From an uncultured Acidimicrobiales bacterium (GTDB lineage: Bacteria > Actinomycetota > Acidimicrobiia > Acidimicrobiales > UBA10347), in NCBI GenBank assembly GCA_937942965.1, contig CALDGN010000381.1, positions 1 through 7,532 on the forward strand: 7,532 nucleotides of DNA, in the 5' to 3' direction. Under the pieces are notes generated by a model. It saw only the letters and a list, made by a program, of their open reading frames with translations, was not told the DNA's origin and searched no databases. This document shows, one piece after another, positions 1-5,537 of this stretch. Both the position numbers and the translations under genes were made by a program. How positions within the stretch are numbered: the stretch's first letter is position 1; each line of letters starts with the position of its first letter.

Positions 1-426
1 GACCAGCAACATGATGGCGAAGGTCAGCGCATTGCGAGCGATGTCGCTGAACGTGCGACCGATCAGCACCGCCGAACGGGCGATCGGCAGCGAGCGCAGC
101 CGGTCGACGAGTCCCTTGCTCAGGTCGTCGGCCAGGCCGACGGCGGTGAACGATGAGCCGAAGACGATCGTCTGGGCGAAGATGCCCGGGATCAAGAACT
201 GGTTGTAGTCAGCGAAGCCCGGCACTTGGATAGCGCCGCCGAACACGTACACGAACAGCAGCACGAACATGACGGGCTGGATCGTGGCGAAGCCAATCAG
301 CTCGGGATTGCGGGGCAGGATGCGTAGGTGGCGCAGGGCCTCGGTCGAGGCATCGCGCCAGCCGTCCATGAGCGAGGGCTTGCCTCGAGGCGTGATCCCG
401 GCTTCGGGAGCAAGTTGGGTGGTCAT
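1..426 (-). CDS. ABC-2 type exporter permease, DrrB-like (partial, 3' end outside window)
   Basis: This is the membrane subunit of an ABC exporter, paired with the ATPase encoded just upstream. Only the first 142 residues are present; the gene runs off the left edge. What is visible fits the ABC-2/DrrB family. A hydrophilic N-terminus has an amphipathic stretch (about residues 22-42). A first membrane segment follows at about 44-66, then a loop with the family-like LIPGIFAQ (78-85), a second hydrophobic stretch (about 79-98), a cytoplasmic loop KGLVDRLRSLPIARSAVL (104-121), and the start of another helix (about 132-142). That charged loop is the most characteristic DrrB-like part and is thought to contact the ATPase. 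The start ATG overlaps the ATPase stop as ATGA and follows a strong ribosome binding site, so the two are translated together. The substrate cannot be read from sequence; drugs, lipids or glycolipids are all possible. Confidence 0.93.
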   Translation of the reverse strand, partial: MTTQLAPEAGITPRGKPSLMDGWRDASTEALRHLRILPRNPELIGFATIQPVMFVLLFVYVFGGAIQVPGFADYNQFLIPGIFAQTIVFGSSFTAVGLADDLSKGLVDRLRSLPIARSAVLIGRTFSDIARNALTFAIMLLV

Positions 427-1388
427 GCGGGAACCTCCTCGCTGTCGGCTTCGGTTCGTCGCCCGGTGAGGGTGAGGAACACGTCGTCGAGAGTCGGACG
501 ACGGACTTCGACATCGACGACTTCGGCGCCAGCATCGTCGAGGGCACGGATGGCCTCGGGCAGCACGCCACCACCGGCCCGGATCGGGCCGGTGAGCGTG
601 GTCGGCGAGTCAGGGTCGGCTTCGATCGCGCCGGTCACCAGACCAGCAAGCGCGCTGCGAGCGGCATCGACATTCTCCGGTCGGGCGATGCTCACGCTGA
701 TGCGATCGCCACCGATGCGGTCCTTGAGTTCGTCGACACTGCCCTCAGCGATCTTCACGCCGCGATCGATCACGACCACGTTGTCGGCGAGCTGATCGGC
801 TTCCTCGAGGTACTGGGTGGTGAGCACCACGGTCGTTCCGTCGGCGCCGAGTTCTTCGATAACACCCCACATGCCGATGCGTGACCGTGGGTCGAGGCCC
901 GTCGTCGGCTCGTCCAAGAAGAGAACGGTCGGGCGTGCGACCAGGCTCATGGCGATGTCGAGGCGGCGCCGCATGCCACCCGAATACGTCGTCGCCACAC
1001 GATCGGCAGCCTCGACCAGATCGAAGCGTTCGAGCAGTTCGGCCGCTCGGGCCGAGCGCGTGCCCTTGTTCATGTGGAAGTAGCGGCCGATCAGCTCGAG
1101 GTTCTCTCGACCCGTCATGCGTTCTTCGACGGCGGCGTATTGCCCCGTCAGCCCGATGCGACCACGCACCGTCTGGGGATCGGCGATCACATCGGCGCCA
1201 TCGATGAAGGCCGACCCAGCATCGGGAACGAGCAGTGTCGTCAGCACCCGCACTGCGGTTGTCTTGCCGGCACCGTTGGGCCCGAGCAAACCGAGCACCG
1301 TCCCGGCGGGGACATTGAGGTCGAGACCGTCGAGCGCCTTGGTCTCACCGAAGTGTTTGACCAGGCCTTCCGCCACCACTGCATCCAT
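423..1388 (-). CDS. ABC exporter ATP-binding protein, DrrA-like
   Basis: This cytoplasmic ATPase of 321 residues should power the adjacent ABC-2 permease. The motifs are complete: Walker A GPNGAGKTT (36-44), Q-loop Gln83, signature YSGGM (135-139), Walker B VLFLDEP (155-161) and D-loop GLDP (164-167). The switch position usually held by His is Gln192 in TTQYLEEAD, which is normal for the DrrA (daunorubicin resistance) family. The C-terminal extension ending in PTLDDVFLTLTG (298-309) is also typical of that family, and the length matches. The start ATG lies 6 nt behind a TAACGT -10 element with no Shine-Dalgarno, which suggests a leaderless mRNA. Its stop overlaps the permease start by 4 nt. 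A drug-resistance role is only one option, since many DrrA-like proteins serve export of unknown compounds. Confidence 0.95.
   Translation of the reverse strand: MDAVVAEGLVKHFGETKALDGLDLNVPAGTVLGLLGPNGAGKTTAVRVLTTLLVPDAGSAFIDGADVIADPQTVRGRIGLTGQYAAVEERMTGRENLELIGRYFHMNKGTRSARAAELLERFDLVEAADRVATTYSGGMRRRLDIAMSLVARPTVLFLDEPTTGLDPRSRIGMWGVIEELGADGTTVVLTTQYLEEADQLADNVVVIDRGVKIAEGSVDELKDRIGGDRISVSIARPENVDAARSALAGLVTGAIEADPDSPTTLTGPIRAGGGVLPEAIRALDDAGAEVVDVEVRRPTLDDVFLTLTGRRTEADSEEVPA
434..440 (-). promoter_or_regulatory. Ribosome binding site of the permease gene
   Basis: The minus strand reads GAGGAGG, seven bases before the permease ATG (426). It lies inside the last codons of the ATPase gene. 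This near-perfect Shine-Dalgarno contrasts with the ATPase gene itself, which appears leaderless. It fits a second gene in an operon that needs its own ribosome entry. Confidence 0.85.
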
Positions 1389-1394
1389 GTGACG

Positions 1395-1424
1395 ACGTTA
1401 GATCGGACCAGGTCCCCGTGTCAT
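1395..1424 (-). promoter_or_regulatory. Promoter of the ABC exporter operon (leaderless)
   Basis: On the minus strand, ATGACA (1424-1419) is a good -35 match (5 of 6 to TTGACA). An 18-nt spacer separates it from TAACGT (1400-1395), a TANNNT-type -10. Only six bases (CGTCAC) lie between the -10 and the ATPase ATG. The predicted transcription start therefore falls on or next to the A of the start codon, giving a leaderless mRNA. The call rests on motif position only. Confidence 0.65.
1405..1415. promoter_or_regulatory. Palindrome GGACC-A-GGTCC between -35 and -10, candidate operator
   Basis: This is an 11-bp perfect inverted repeat with a single central base. It lies wholly inside the 18-nt spacer of the exporter promoter. 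A protein bound here would sit under RNA polymerase, which is a typical place for a repressor, or for a MerR-type activator when the spacer is longer than usual. Short GC-rich palindromes also arise by chance, so confidence is modest. Confidence 0.35.
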
Positions 1425-1439
1425 GTGAAATTTCTCACA
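1424..1439. promoter_or_regulatory. Perfect CRP-type binding site TGTGA-N6-TCACA
   Basis: The plus strand reads TGTGAAATTTCTCACA, an exact match to the CRP/GlxR/CRP-Mt consensus with a six-base centre. Its outer edge touches the predicted -35 of the exporter promoter. Its centre lies about 43.5 bp upstream of the predicted transcription start, close to the -41.5 spacing of class II activation. It also lies between the end of the dehydrogenase gene and the exporter start, in a 75-bp intergenic gap. A nested 8-bp palindrome GAAATTTC (1427-1434) has a slightly different centre. A TetR-type operator is an alternative reading. Confidence 0.55.
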
Positions 1440-1463
1440 AGGTGTGTTGTGGTCGACGATCAA

Positions 1464-2273
1464 TCACCACGCGCCCGTCGCATGAGCTGCCCCAGTGCCC
1501 CGGTCGACGTTCAGATTGATGCCGTTCACATAGCTCGCCTGGCGATGATCGGCGAGAAACAACATGGCGCCAACCATCTCTCGCGGTTCGGCCAATCGAC
1601 CCGCGAGTTCGATCGCCCGATCGATCACATCGTCGCCAACACCACGACGGAAGTCCTGGGCGAGCTGGGTATCGGTGACACCCGGGCAGATCGAGTTCAT
1701 CCGGATGCCACGCTCCGTCAGCACCGGAAGCGAGCGCCACATCGTGTACCACTGCACGGCCTCCTTGCTGAACGAGTAGCCATCACCCACGAGTTCCGCA
1801 TGCGCTTCGACCCAGGCAGCGCCAGCATCGAATCCGTCGGCCTCCATCAGGGAACGGAGCTCAGCTTCGTGGTTTGGCCACCCCCGACCAGCCGTCGAAG
1901 CGACATGCACGATCGCAGTATCGGGCGCCATGCGCTCGAGGACTGACTCGGTGAGATGGCGCAAGCCAAACCAGTTGATCGCCATCACTTCGAGTGCCGA
2001 GAACCGGCCGCCGTTCGGCACACCCGCACAGTTGAAGAGCGCGTCGACACTCGGCGGAAGCAACTCCAGCGCCGAGTCGATCGACGCACGATCGCCCAAG
2101 TCGCACTGCACGGCCATCGTGACCTCGGCGGCCACGGGCGCAATGTCGAGCGTGTACACACGTGCGCCTTGCCCGATCAGCTCGGCCGTCAACGCACCGC
2201 CGATGCCAGTCGCGGCGCCGGTGATGATGACGGTCTTGTCAGCGAGGGCCGGGGCCGAGTGAGCAGTGTCCAT
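1464..2273 (-). CDS. Short-chain dehydrogenase/reductase, 3-alpha-HSD / coniferyl-alcohol dehydrogenase type
   Basis: This is an NAD(P)-dependent oxidoreductase of 269 residues with a Rossmann fold. It carries the cofactor motif TGAATGIG (18-25), an acidic residue Asp43 after the second strand (suggesting NAD preference), CDL (57-59), NCAG (81-84), Asn100, catalytic Ser126 in ASTAG, and YSFSK with Tyr166 and Lys170. Ser and Tyr are 40 residues apart, where classical SDRs have about 13. The insert (about 128-160) matches the subfamily of 3-alpha-hydroxysteroid dehydrogenase/carbonyl reductase and coniferyl-alcohol dehydrogenase. The likely substrate is an alcohol or ketone on a ring or aromatic side chain, but it cannot be fixed from sequence. 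The gene is divergent from the amidase. No clear Shine-Dalgarno precedes the ATG; a weak -10 (CAGACT, 6 nt upstream) may serve it. Confidence 0.9.
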   Translation of the reverse strand: MDTAHSAPALADKTVIITGAATGIGGALTAELIGQGARVYTLDIAPVAAEVTMAVQCDLGDRASIDSALELLPPSVDALFNCAGVPNGGRFSALEVMAINWFGLRHLTESVLERMAPDTAIVHVASTAGRGWPNHEAELRSLMEADGFDAGAAWVEAHAELVGDGYSFSKEAVQWYTMWRSLPVLTERGIRMNSICPGVTDTQLAQDFRRGVGDDVIDRAIELAGRLAEPREMVGAMLFLADHRQASYVNGINLNVDRGTGAAHATGAW

Positions 2274-2286
2274 CTCTCAAGTCTGC

Positions 2287-2320
2287 ACCGCGGGAGCTCC
2301 CCGGGGCGCACCGACGCGGT
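2287..2320. promoter_or_regulatory. Dyad-rich control region between dehydrogenase and amidase
   Basis: The 83-bp divergent gap (2274-2356) holds several inverted repeats. The arms ACCGCG (2287-2292) and CGCGGT (2315-2320) are separated by 22 bp. Inside them lie the palindromes GGGAGCTCCC (2292-2301) and CCCCGGGG (2299-2306). They fall just upstream of the amidase -35 and behind the dehydrogenase start, where a shared operator would be expected. GC-rich palindromes are common by chance in such DNA, so the regulatory role is a guess. Confidence 0.3.
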
Positions 2321-2322
2321 CC

Positions 2323-2350
2323 TTGGCATCCGGCGACGGAGAACTAGGTT
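2323..2350 (+). promoter_or_regulatory. Amidase promoter, TTGGCA-N16-TAGGTT (leaderless)
   Basis: TTGGCA (2323-2328) matches the -35 consensus at 5 of 6 bases. TAGGTT (2345-2350) is a TANNNT -10 after a 16-bp spacer. Only six bases (CGCTTC) separate the -10 from the amidase ATG at 2357, and no Shine-Dalgarno is present. The mRNA probably starts at or next to the start codon. Confidence 0.65.
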
Positions 2351-2356
2351 CGCTTC

Positions 2357-3829
2357 ATGGACGTCTCCGCACTTTCGGCAACCGATGCGATCGACGCGAT
2401 GGAACGCTGCGAGCTGTCCTCGGTCGAGTGGCTCGACGCCTGCATCGATCGCATCGAACAGGTGGATCCCGTCATCAACGCCATGGTGGTCCGAGACTTC
2501 GAACAGGCCCGGGTGTTGGCGAGCGAAGCGGATGCAGCACGGGTACATGAGCAGGATCTCGGCGCACTCCACGGCGTGCCCGTTGCCATCAAGGATCTGC
2601 AACCAACGGCCGGACTGCGCACGACTTACGGAAGTCCGGCGTTCGCCGACAACGTGCCGGCCGAAGACGCCGGGATCGTGGCCCGGATCCGAGCCGCGGG
2701 CGGCATCGTGATCGGCAAGACCAACATCCCGGAACGCTCGATCGGCGCCAACACCGTGAACCCGCTCTTCGGAGCGACGGGCAACCCGTTCGACCCAACC
2801 CTGACCTGCGGTGGCTCCTCGGGCGGCTCGGCCGCGGCGCTCGCTGCACAGATGACCCCGCTCGCCACCGGGTCGGACCATGGCGGAAGCGTGCGCATAC
2901 CGGCCACGTACTGCGGCGTCGTCGGACACCGAGCCACGCCCGGCACGGTGCCGTTCGAGCAGCGATCGATGGCGCAGAACTTCTACAGCGTCCAAGGACC
3001 GATGGCCCGAACCGTCGCCGACACTGCGCTGCTGCTGTCGGTGATCGCCGACCGATCGACCGGCACCCACCCGCACGATCCGATGATGTTCCCGCTCGAA
3101 GCGAGTCAGTTCCAATCACTCGATGTTGTAGACCCATCGACGCTGCGTATTGCCGTGAGCGAAGACCTTGGCGGTGTGCTCGTCAGCGACGTGGTGCGTC
3201 GAACCTTTCGCGAGCGGGTGGCCCGAATCGCTCCGCATGTCGCTGTCTGCGACGCGCACCCGATCGACCTGCGGCGAGCGCCCGACGTCGATTGGAAAGT
3301 CCGCAGCGACATCTTCGTCACCCAGTACCACGACGAAGCCGCCACCTGGGACGACGCCTTCAACCCGAACATCCGCCAGAGCTACGAGGCCGCGCTGCAG
3401 ATGCCGATGGAAGCAATCGCCGCGGCCCGGCGAGTGCAGACCGAACTGAACCGGCAGGTGCAGAGCATCTTCACTGACTACGACGTGCTGCTGTGCCCCG
3501 GGGTGAGCGTGCCGCCGTTCCCCTGGGTTAACCGCAATCCGGCTGAAGTCGACGGCGCGCCAGTCGAGAACTACATGGCCTGGCTGGCGCTGACCTCGTC
3601 GTTCTCGGTCGTCGGCCATCCGGTGACGGCACTCCCCTGCGGCCTTGATCCGAACGGCACGCCCTTTGGCATCCAGGTGGTCGGACCGATGTACGGCGAC
3701 CGTCGCCAACTCAGCGTGGCGGCCGCGCTCGAGGCCATGTTCGACGCCGACGACGAGCTCCGCCGCCCGGTCCCCGACCTCGACCACCTCGCCACCCTCG
3801 ACGCCGGCTGCCGCGACGCCCGGATGTAG
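2357..3829 (+). CDS. Amidase signature family hydrolase
   Basis: This 490-residue amidase-signature enzyme hydrolyses amide bonds, giving a carboxylate and an amine or ammonia. The Ser-cisSer-Lys triad is intact: Lys79 in PVAIKD, cis-Ser154 in GGSSGGSAAAL (152-162) and nucleophile Ser178 in GSDHGGSVRIPA (172-183). The spacings (75 and 24 residues) equal those of fatty acid amide hydrolase. The family's KTNIPE (121-126) is also present. The nucleophile loop has His175 where Ile or another hydrophobic residue is usual in GTDIGGS. No signal peptide is seen, so it should be cytoplasmic. No gatB or gatC lies nearby and the substrate-pocket half diverges from GatA as I know it, so a tRNA-dependent amidotransferase role is unlikely. 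The substrate is unknown. It has its own leaderless promoter; a link to the divergent dehydrogenase is possible but not shown. Confidence 0.93.
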   Translation: MDVSALSATDAIDAMERCELSSVEWLDACIDRIEQVDPVINAMVVRDFEQARVLASEADAARVHEQDLGALHGVPVAIKDLQPTAGLRTTYGSPAFADNVPAEDAGIVARIRAAGGIVIGKTNIPERSIGANTVNPLFGATGNPFDPTLTCGGSSGGSAAALAAQMTPLATGSDHGGSVRIPATYCGVVGHRATPGTVPFEQRSMAQNFYSVQGPMARTVADTALLLSVIADRSTGTHPHDPMMFPLEASQFQSLDVVDPSTLRIAVSEDLGGVLVSDVVRRTFRERVARIAPHVAVCDAHPIDLRRAPDVDWKVRSDIFVTQYHDEAATWDDAFNPNIRQSYEAALQMPMEAIAAARRVQTELNRQVQSIFTDYDVLLCPGVSVPPFPWVNRNPAEVDGAPVENYMAWLALTSSFSVVGHPVTALPCGLDPNGTPFGIQVVGPMYGDRRQLSVAAALEAMFDADDELRRPVPDLDHLATLDAGCRDARM

Positions 3830-3878
3830 CTGCCGCCGAACCACCTCAGTGAGCGAGGAGCACGGTCACAACCAACGC

Positions 3879-3884
3879 TAACGT
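3879..3884 (+). promoter_or_regulatory. -10 element of the LmbE gene (leaderless)
   Basis: TAACGT is eight bases upstream of the ATG at 3893, in the 63-bp gap after the amidase. No Shine-Dalgarno precedes the ATG and no convincing -35 is visible. The sequence TAACGTCG is identical to that at the ABC exporter -10. The deacetylase pair therefore probably has its own promoter in addition to any read-through from the amidase. Confidence 0.5.
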
Positions 3885-3892
3885 CGCTCGTC

Positions 3893-4618
3893 ATGCAGCT
3901 TCTGGATATGGCGGACCTCCCGACGCGAGTCCTGGTGGTCGTTGCCCACCCTGATGACATCGACTTCGGCATTGCCGGCACGGCTGCCGTGCTGACCAGC
4001 GCAGGGTGCGACGTCGTCTATGCCCTCTGCACGAGCGGCGAGGCCGGCATCCCCGAAGAGATGGACCGGGCCGAACTAAAAGCGCTCCGCGAGACCGAGC
4101 AGCGTGCTGCGGCAGCCGCCGTCGGCGTGACCGACGTGCGCTTCCTCGGCATGCCCGACGGCCACCTCGAATACAACCTGGAACTGCGCGCTGCGATCAG
4201 CCGAGTGATCCGTCAGGTCAAGCCTGACGTCGTGATCTCGCAGACGCCTGAGCGCCGCTATGACCGAATCTTCGGCAGTCACCCCGACCACCTCGCCACG
4301 GCCGAAGCAACGATTGCGGCGATCTACCCCGACGCCCGCAACCCCCACGCCCATGTTCATCTGCTGGCCGAGGGGCACGAACCGCACGCCGTCAACTGGC
4401 TATGGGTCATGGGCGGACCCGAACCTGATCTCGCCGTCGACATCACGCCCCAGTTCGATCGCAAGGTCAAGGCGCTATCCAGCCACTCAAGCCAGGTCGC
4501 GTGGATCGAAGACGTGCATGGCTTCTTGGGTAACTGGGCCCGAGACACCTCGAAGCGCTATGGCCTCGAGGACCAAGCCGAGTTCGTCGAAGTCTTCCAG
4601 AAGGTCAAGACGCATTGA
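3893..4618 (+). CDS. LmbE/PIG-L family zinc-dependent deacetylase
   Basis: This 241-residue enzyme belongs to the family that removes acetyl groups from N-acetylglucosamine-type substrates (MshB, BshB, PIG-L). The zinc/catalytic motif is AHPDDID (18-24): His19 and Asp22 should bind zinc and Asp21 should act as base. The second motif GSHPDH (128-133) gives His130 and the third zinc ligand His133. The usual Glu at the end of AHPDDxE is Asp24, a variant I associate with actinobacterial members. Family-like MPDGHLE (87-93) is also present. The length is typical for the short cytoplasmic forms, and no signal peptide or membrane segment is seen. The substrate is not determined; a thiol-cofactor or glycoconjugate sugar is plausible, but there is no mycothiol gene alongside. 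An internal ATG at residue 6 (3908) is an alternative start. The stop overlaps the next gene's start (TGATG). Confidence 0.92.
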   Translation: MQLLDMADLPTRVLVVVAHPDDIDFGIAGTAAVLTSAGCDVVYALCTSGEAGIPEEMDRAELKALRETEQRAAAAAVGVTDVRFLGMPDGHLEYNLELRAAISRVIRQVKPDVVISQTPERRYDRIFGSHPDHLATAEATIAAIYPDARNPHAHVHLLAEGHEPHAVNWLWVMGGPEPDLAVDITPQFDRKVKALSSHSSQVAWIEDVHGFLGNWARDTSKRYGLEDQAEFVEVFQKVKTH

Positions 4619-5022
4619 TGAGCACGATCATCGTCCTGCTCACCGTCATCGTGGCGTTAGCGGCGATCATCTACGTCTGGCGAAGTGTCGCCGGAGGCAG
4701 CGGGCTGAGCGACGGCACGCCCGGCTCGGTCATGGACGCCGGCGAGGAGGTCCGCCGCATCGACATGGGCACGCATGCGTATGCGGCGCAGCAAGCGCAC
4801 AGCGAGCTGACCGACGCGGGCTTCACCACGAAGCTCGTGACCCTCGAACAGGGCGCCTTCGGCATCGGCATGGGGCACCACTACTACCTGGTGTACAACG
4901 CGCCGGACGAGGCCGAAGTTCGAGCCGTCGTCGATCAGTTGCTCGACGGCCTCGATGAGCCGGGTCTCGACGAGTCGGGCCTCGACGACCCAGAGTTCAA
5001 CGACCCAGGGTTCGACCAGTAG
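4618..5022 (+). CDS. Small single-pass membrane protein with acidic repeat tail, function unknown
   Basis: This 134-residue protein is not recognised with confidence. One N-terminal membrane helix (about 4-21, rich in Ile, Val, Leu and Ala) is followed by Trp-Arg, suggesting the rest is cytoplasmic. A Gly/Ser linker (about 25-38) leads to a small folded region (about 50-109). Its pattern HAYAAQQAHSELTDAGF, then an LVTLEQG strand and YYLVYNAPDEAEVRAVVDQL, resembles the ferredoxin-like DUF2007 signal-transduction domain; this is a weak, by-eye assignment. The C-terminus (111-134) is a tandem of acidic 5-residue units. The ATG shares one base with the LmbE stop (TGATG), implying translational coupling. 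An in-frame TTG at 4615 could add one residue. The gene ends directly against the stop of the opposing rhodanese gene. Its role may be to place or modulate the deacetylase at the membrane, but that rests only on the operon. Confidence 0.8.
   Translation: MSTIIVLLTVIVALAAIIYVWRSVAGGSGLSDGTPGSVMDAGEEVRRIDMGTHAYAAQQAHSELTDAGFTTKLVTLEQGAFGIGMGHHYYLVYNAPDEAEVRAVVDQLLDGLDEPGLDESGLDDPEFNDPGFDQ
4948..5019 (+). repeat. 15-bp tandem repeat encoding acidic pentapeptides
   Basis: About 4.8 imperfect 15-bp units encode GLDEP, GLDES, GLDDP, EFNDP and GFDQ, residues 111-134 of the small membrane protein. The first three units share ggYctcgaYga; the last two are more diverged. In-frame copies of 15 bp can gain or lose units without a frameshift, so length variation between strains would be tolerated. 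Confidence 0.75.
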
Positions 5023-5415
5023 TCAGCCCGCCACCAGCTCGAAGCCTTCGTCGAGCCAGCCGGTCGCACCACCGATCATCTTCTTGACCGGACGCCCGAG
5101 CTCGGCGAGGCGCAACGCAGCCTTGTCGGCGCCGTTGCAATGGGGACCGGCGCAGTAGACGACGAACAGCGTGTCGGCCGGGTAGTCGGCCAGCCGCTCT
5201 TCGGTGAGCTCGCTATGCGGATGGAACACGGCTCCATCGATATGGCCAACATCCCACGCACCCCGACCGCGAACGTCGAGCAATACGAAGTCCTGATCGC
5301 CGCTCTCCATCGACGCATGGGTATCCCAGCAGTCGGTTTCGAACGCCAGCAGCGATGCGAAGTGGACGGCGGCGGCGGATGACTCGGCGGCGGCGATTGC
5401 ACTGACGGGCGACAT
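5023..5415 (-). CDS. Rhodanese-like domain protein
   Basis: This 130-residue single-domain rhodanese probably handles a persulfide or another activated sulfur group. It shows LLDVRGRGAWDVGHIDGAV (45-63), with the Asp-Val-Arg and Gly-His-Ile signatures, then VVYCAGPHCNGADKAALRL (85-103) and MIGGATGW near the end. Cys88 sits where the catalytic Cys is expected; Cys93 is a second cysteine in the same loop. The loop is about two residues longer than in classical rhodaneses, as in related CxGPxCNGA proteins. The start at 5415 was chosen because GAAGGA lies seven bases upstream; an in-frame ATG at 5472 would add 19 residues of low-complexity sequence. The N-terminal 35 residues are Ala-rich and outside the fold. 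It is divergent from the FtrA-like regulator, which may control it. Confidence 0.88.
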   Translation of the reverse strand: MSPVSAIAAAESSAAAVHFASLLAFETDCWDTHASMESGDQDFVLLDVRGRGAWDVGHIDGAVFHPHSELTEERLADYPADTLFVVYCAGPHCNGADKAALRLAELGRPVKKMIGGATGWLDEGFELVAG

Positions 5416-5422
5416 GGGGAGT

Positions 5423-5428
5423 TCCTTC
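5423..5428 (-). promoter_or_regulatory. Ribosome binding site deciding the rhodanese start
   Basis: The minus strand reads GAAGGA, with seven bases between AAGGA and the ATG at 5415. The alternative ATG at 5472 has no comparable site. This supports the shorter protein and implies a real 5' leader for this gene, unlike most genes in the window. Confidence 0.65.
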
Positions 5429-5435
5429 GGGTTGG

Positions 5436-5453
5436 CCGAGCCATCGTGCTCGG
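5436..5453. promoter_or_regulatory. Inverted repeat CCGAGC-N6-GCTCGG upstream of rhodanese
   Basis: Two perfect 6-bp arms flank the six bases catcgt, in the divergent region between the rhodanese and the FtrA-like gene. On the rhodanese mRNA it would form a stem-loop eight bases before the ribosome binding site. As DNA it is a candidate operator. If the longer rhodanese start were used, it would lie inside coding sequence. Confidence 0.35.
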
Positions 5454-5525
5454 TGGCGGGTTGCGTCTGCATCGTGCCACTGCGACCGAATCTTGACGAG
5501 CGGCAGGAATGACAAGGTCCGCGCA

Positions 5526-5531
5526 TATCCT
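5526..5531 (+). promoter_or_regulatory. -10 element of the FtrA-like gene (leaderless)
   Basis: TATCCT is six bases before the GTG at 5538. This is the same geometry as the other leaderless starts here and is the main reason for choosing that GTG. No -35 at normal spacing is visible, which would suit a promoter needing an activator. Confidence 0.5.
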
Positions 5532-5537
5532 GCCAGG

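Noticed and set aside
1424..1439. The TGTGA/TCACA hairpin as an intrinsic terminator for the dehydrogenase.
   Set aside because: The stem is only 5 bp and AT-rich at its core, with no T-run after it on either strand. The CRP-type reading fits better.
1074..1946. A 290-codon open frame on the plus strand, antisense to the ABC ATPase and the dehydrogenase.
   Set aside because: It spans two real minus-strand genes with full motifs and their intergenic promoter. The protein is His/Arg-rich with no recognisable motif; such frames are common opposite high-GC genes.
2189..3115. A 308-codon open frame on the minus strand, opposite the amidase and running into the dehydrogenase.
   Set aside because: It is rich in Arg and Gly with no motif and lies opposite the amidase catalytic region. 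It would also cross the divergent promoter region.
2357..3829. GatA, the amidotransferase subunit of the tRNA-dependent Glu/Asp amidation complex.
   Set aside because: The catalytic core is shared by the whole family, but no gatB or gatC is nearby and the C-terminal half does not resemble GatA as I know it.
3116..3844. A 242-codon open frame on the minus strand, opposite the second half of the amidase.
   Set aside because: It has no family resemblance and is explained as a shadow of the amidase codon pattern.
3893..4618. MshB, the mycothiol deacetylase.
   Set aside because: Zinc motifs are shared across the family. The protein is shorter than MshB, has AHPDDID in place of AHPDDES, and no mycothiol genes flank it.
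5493..5537. A longer FtrA-like protein starting at TTG 5493, and TTGACG (5493-5498) as its -35.
   Set aside because: The extra 15 residues are not FtrA-like and overlap the -10. The TTGACG is 27 bp from TATCCT, too far for a normal promoter.
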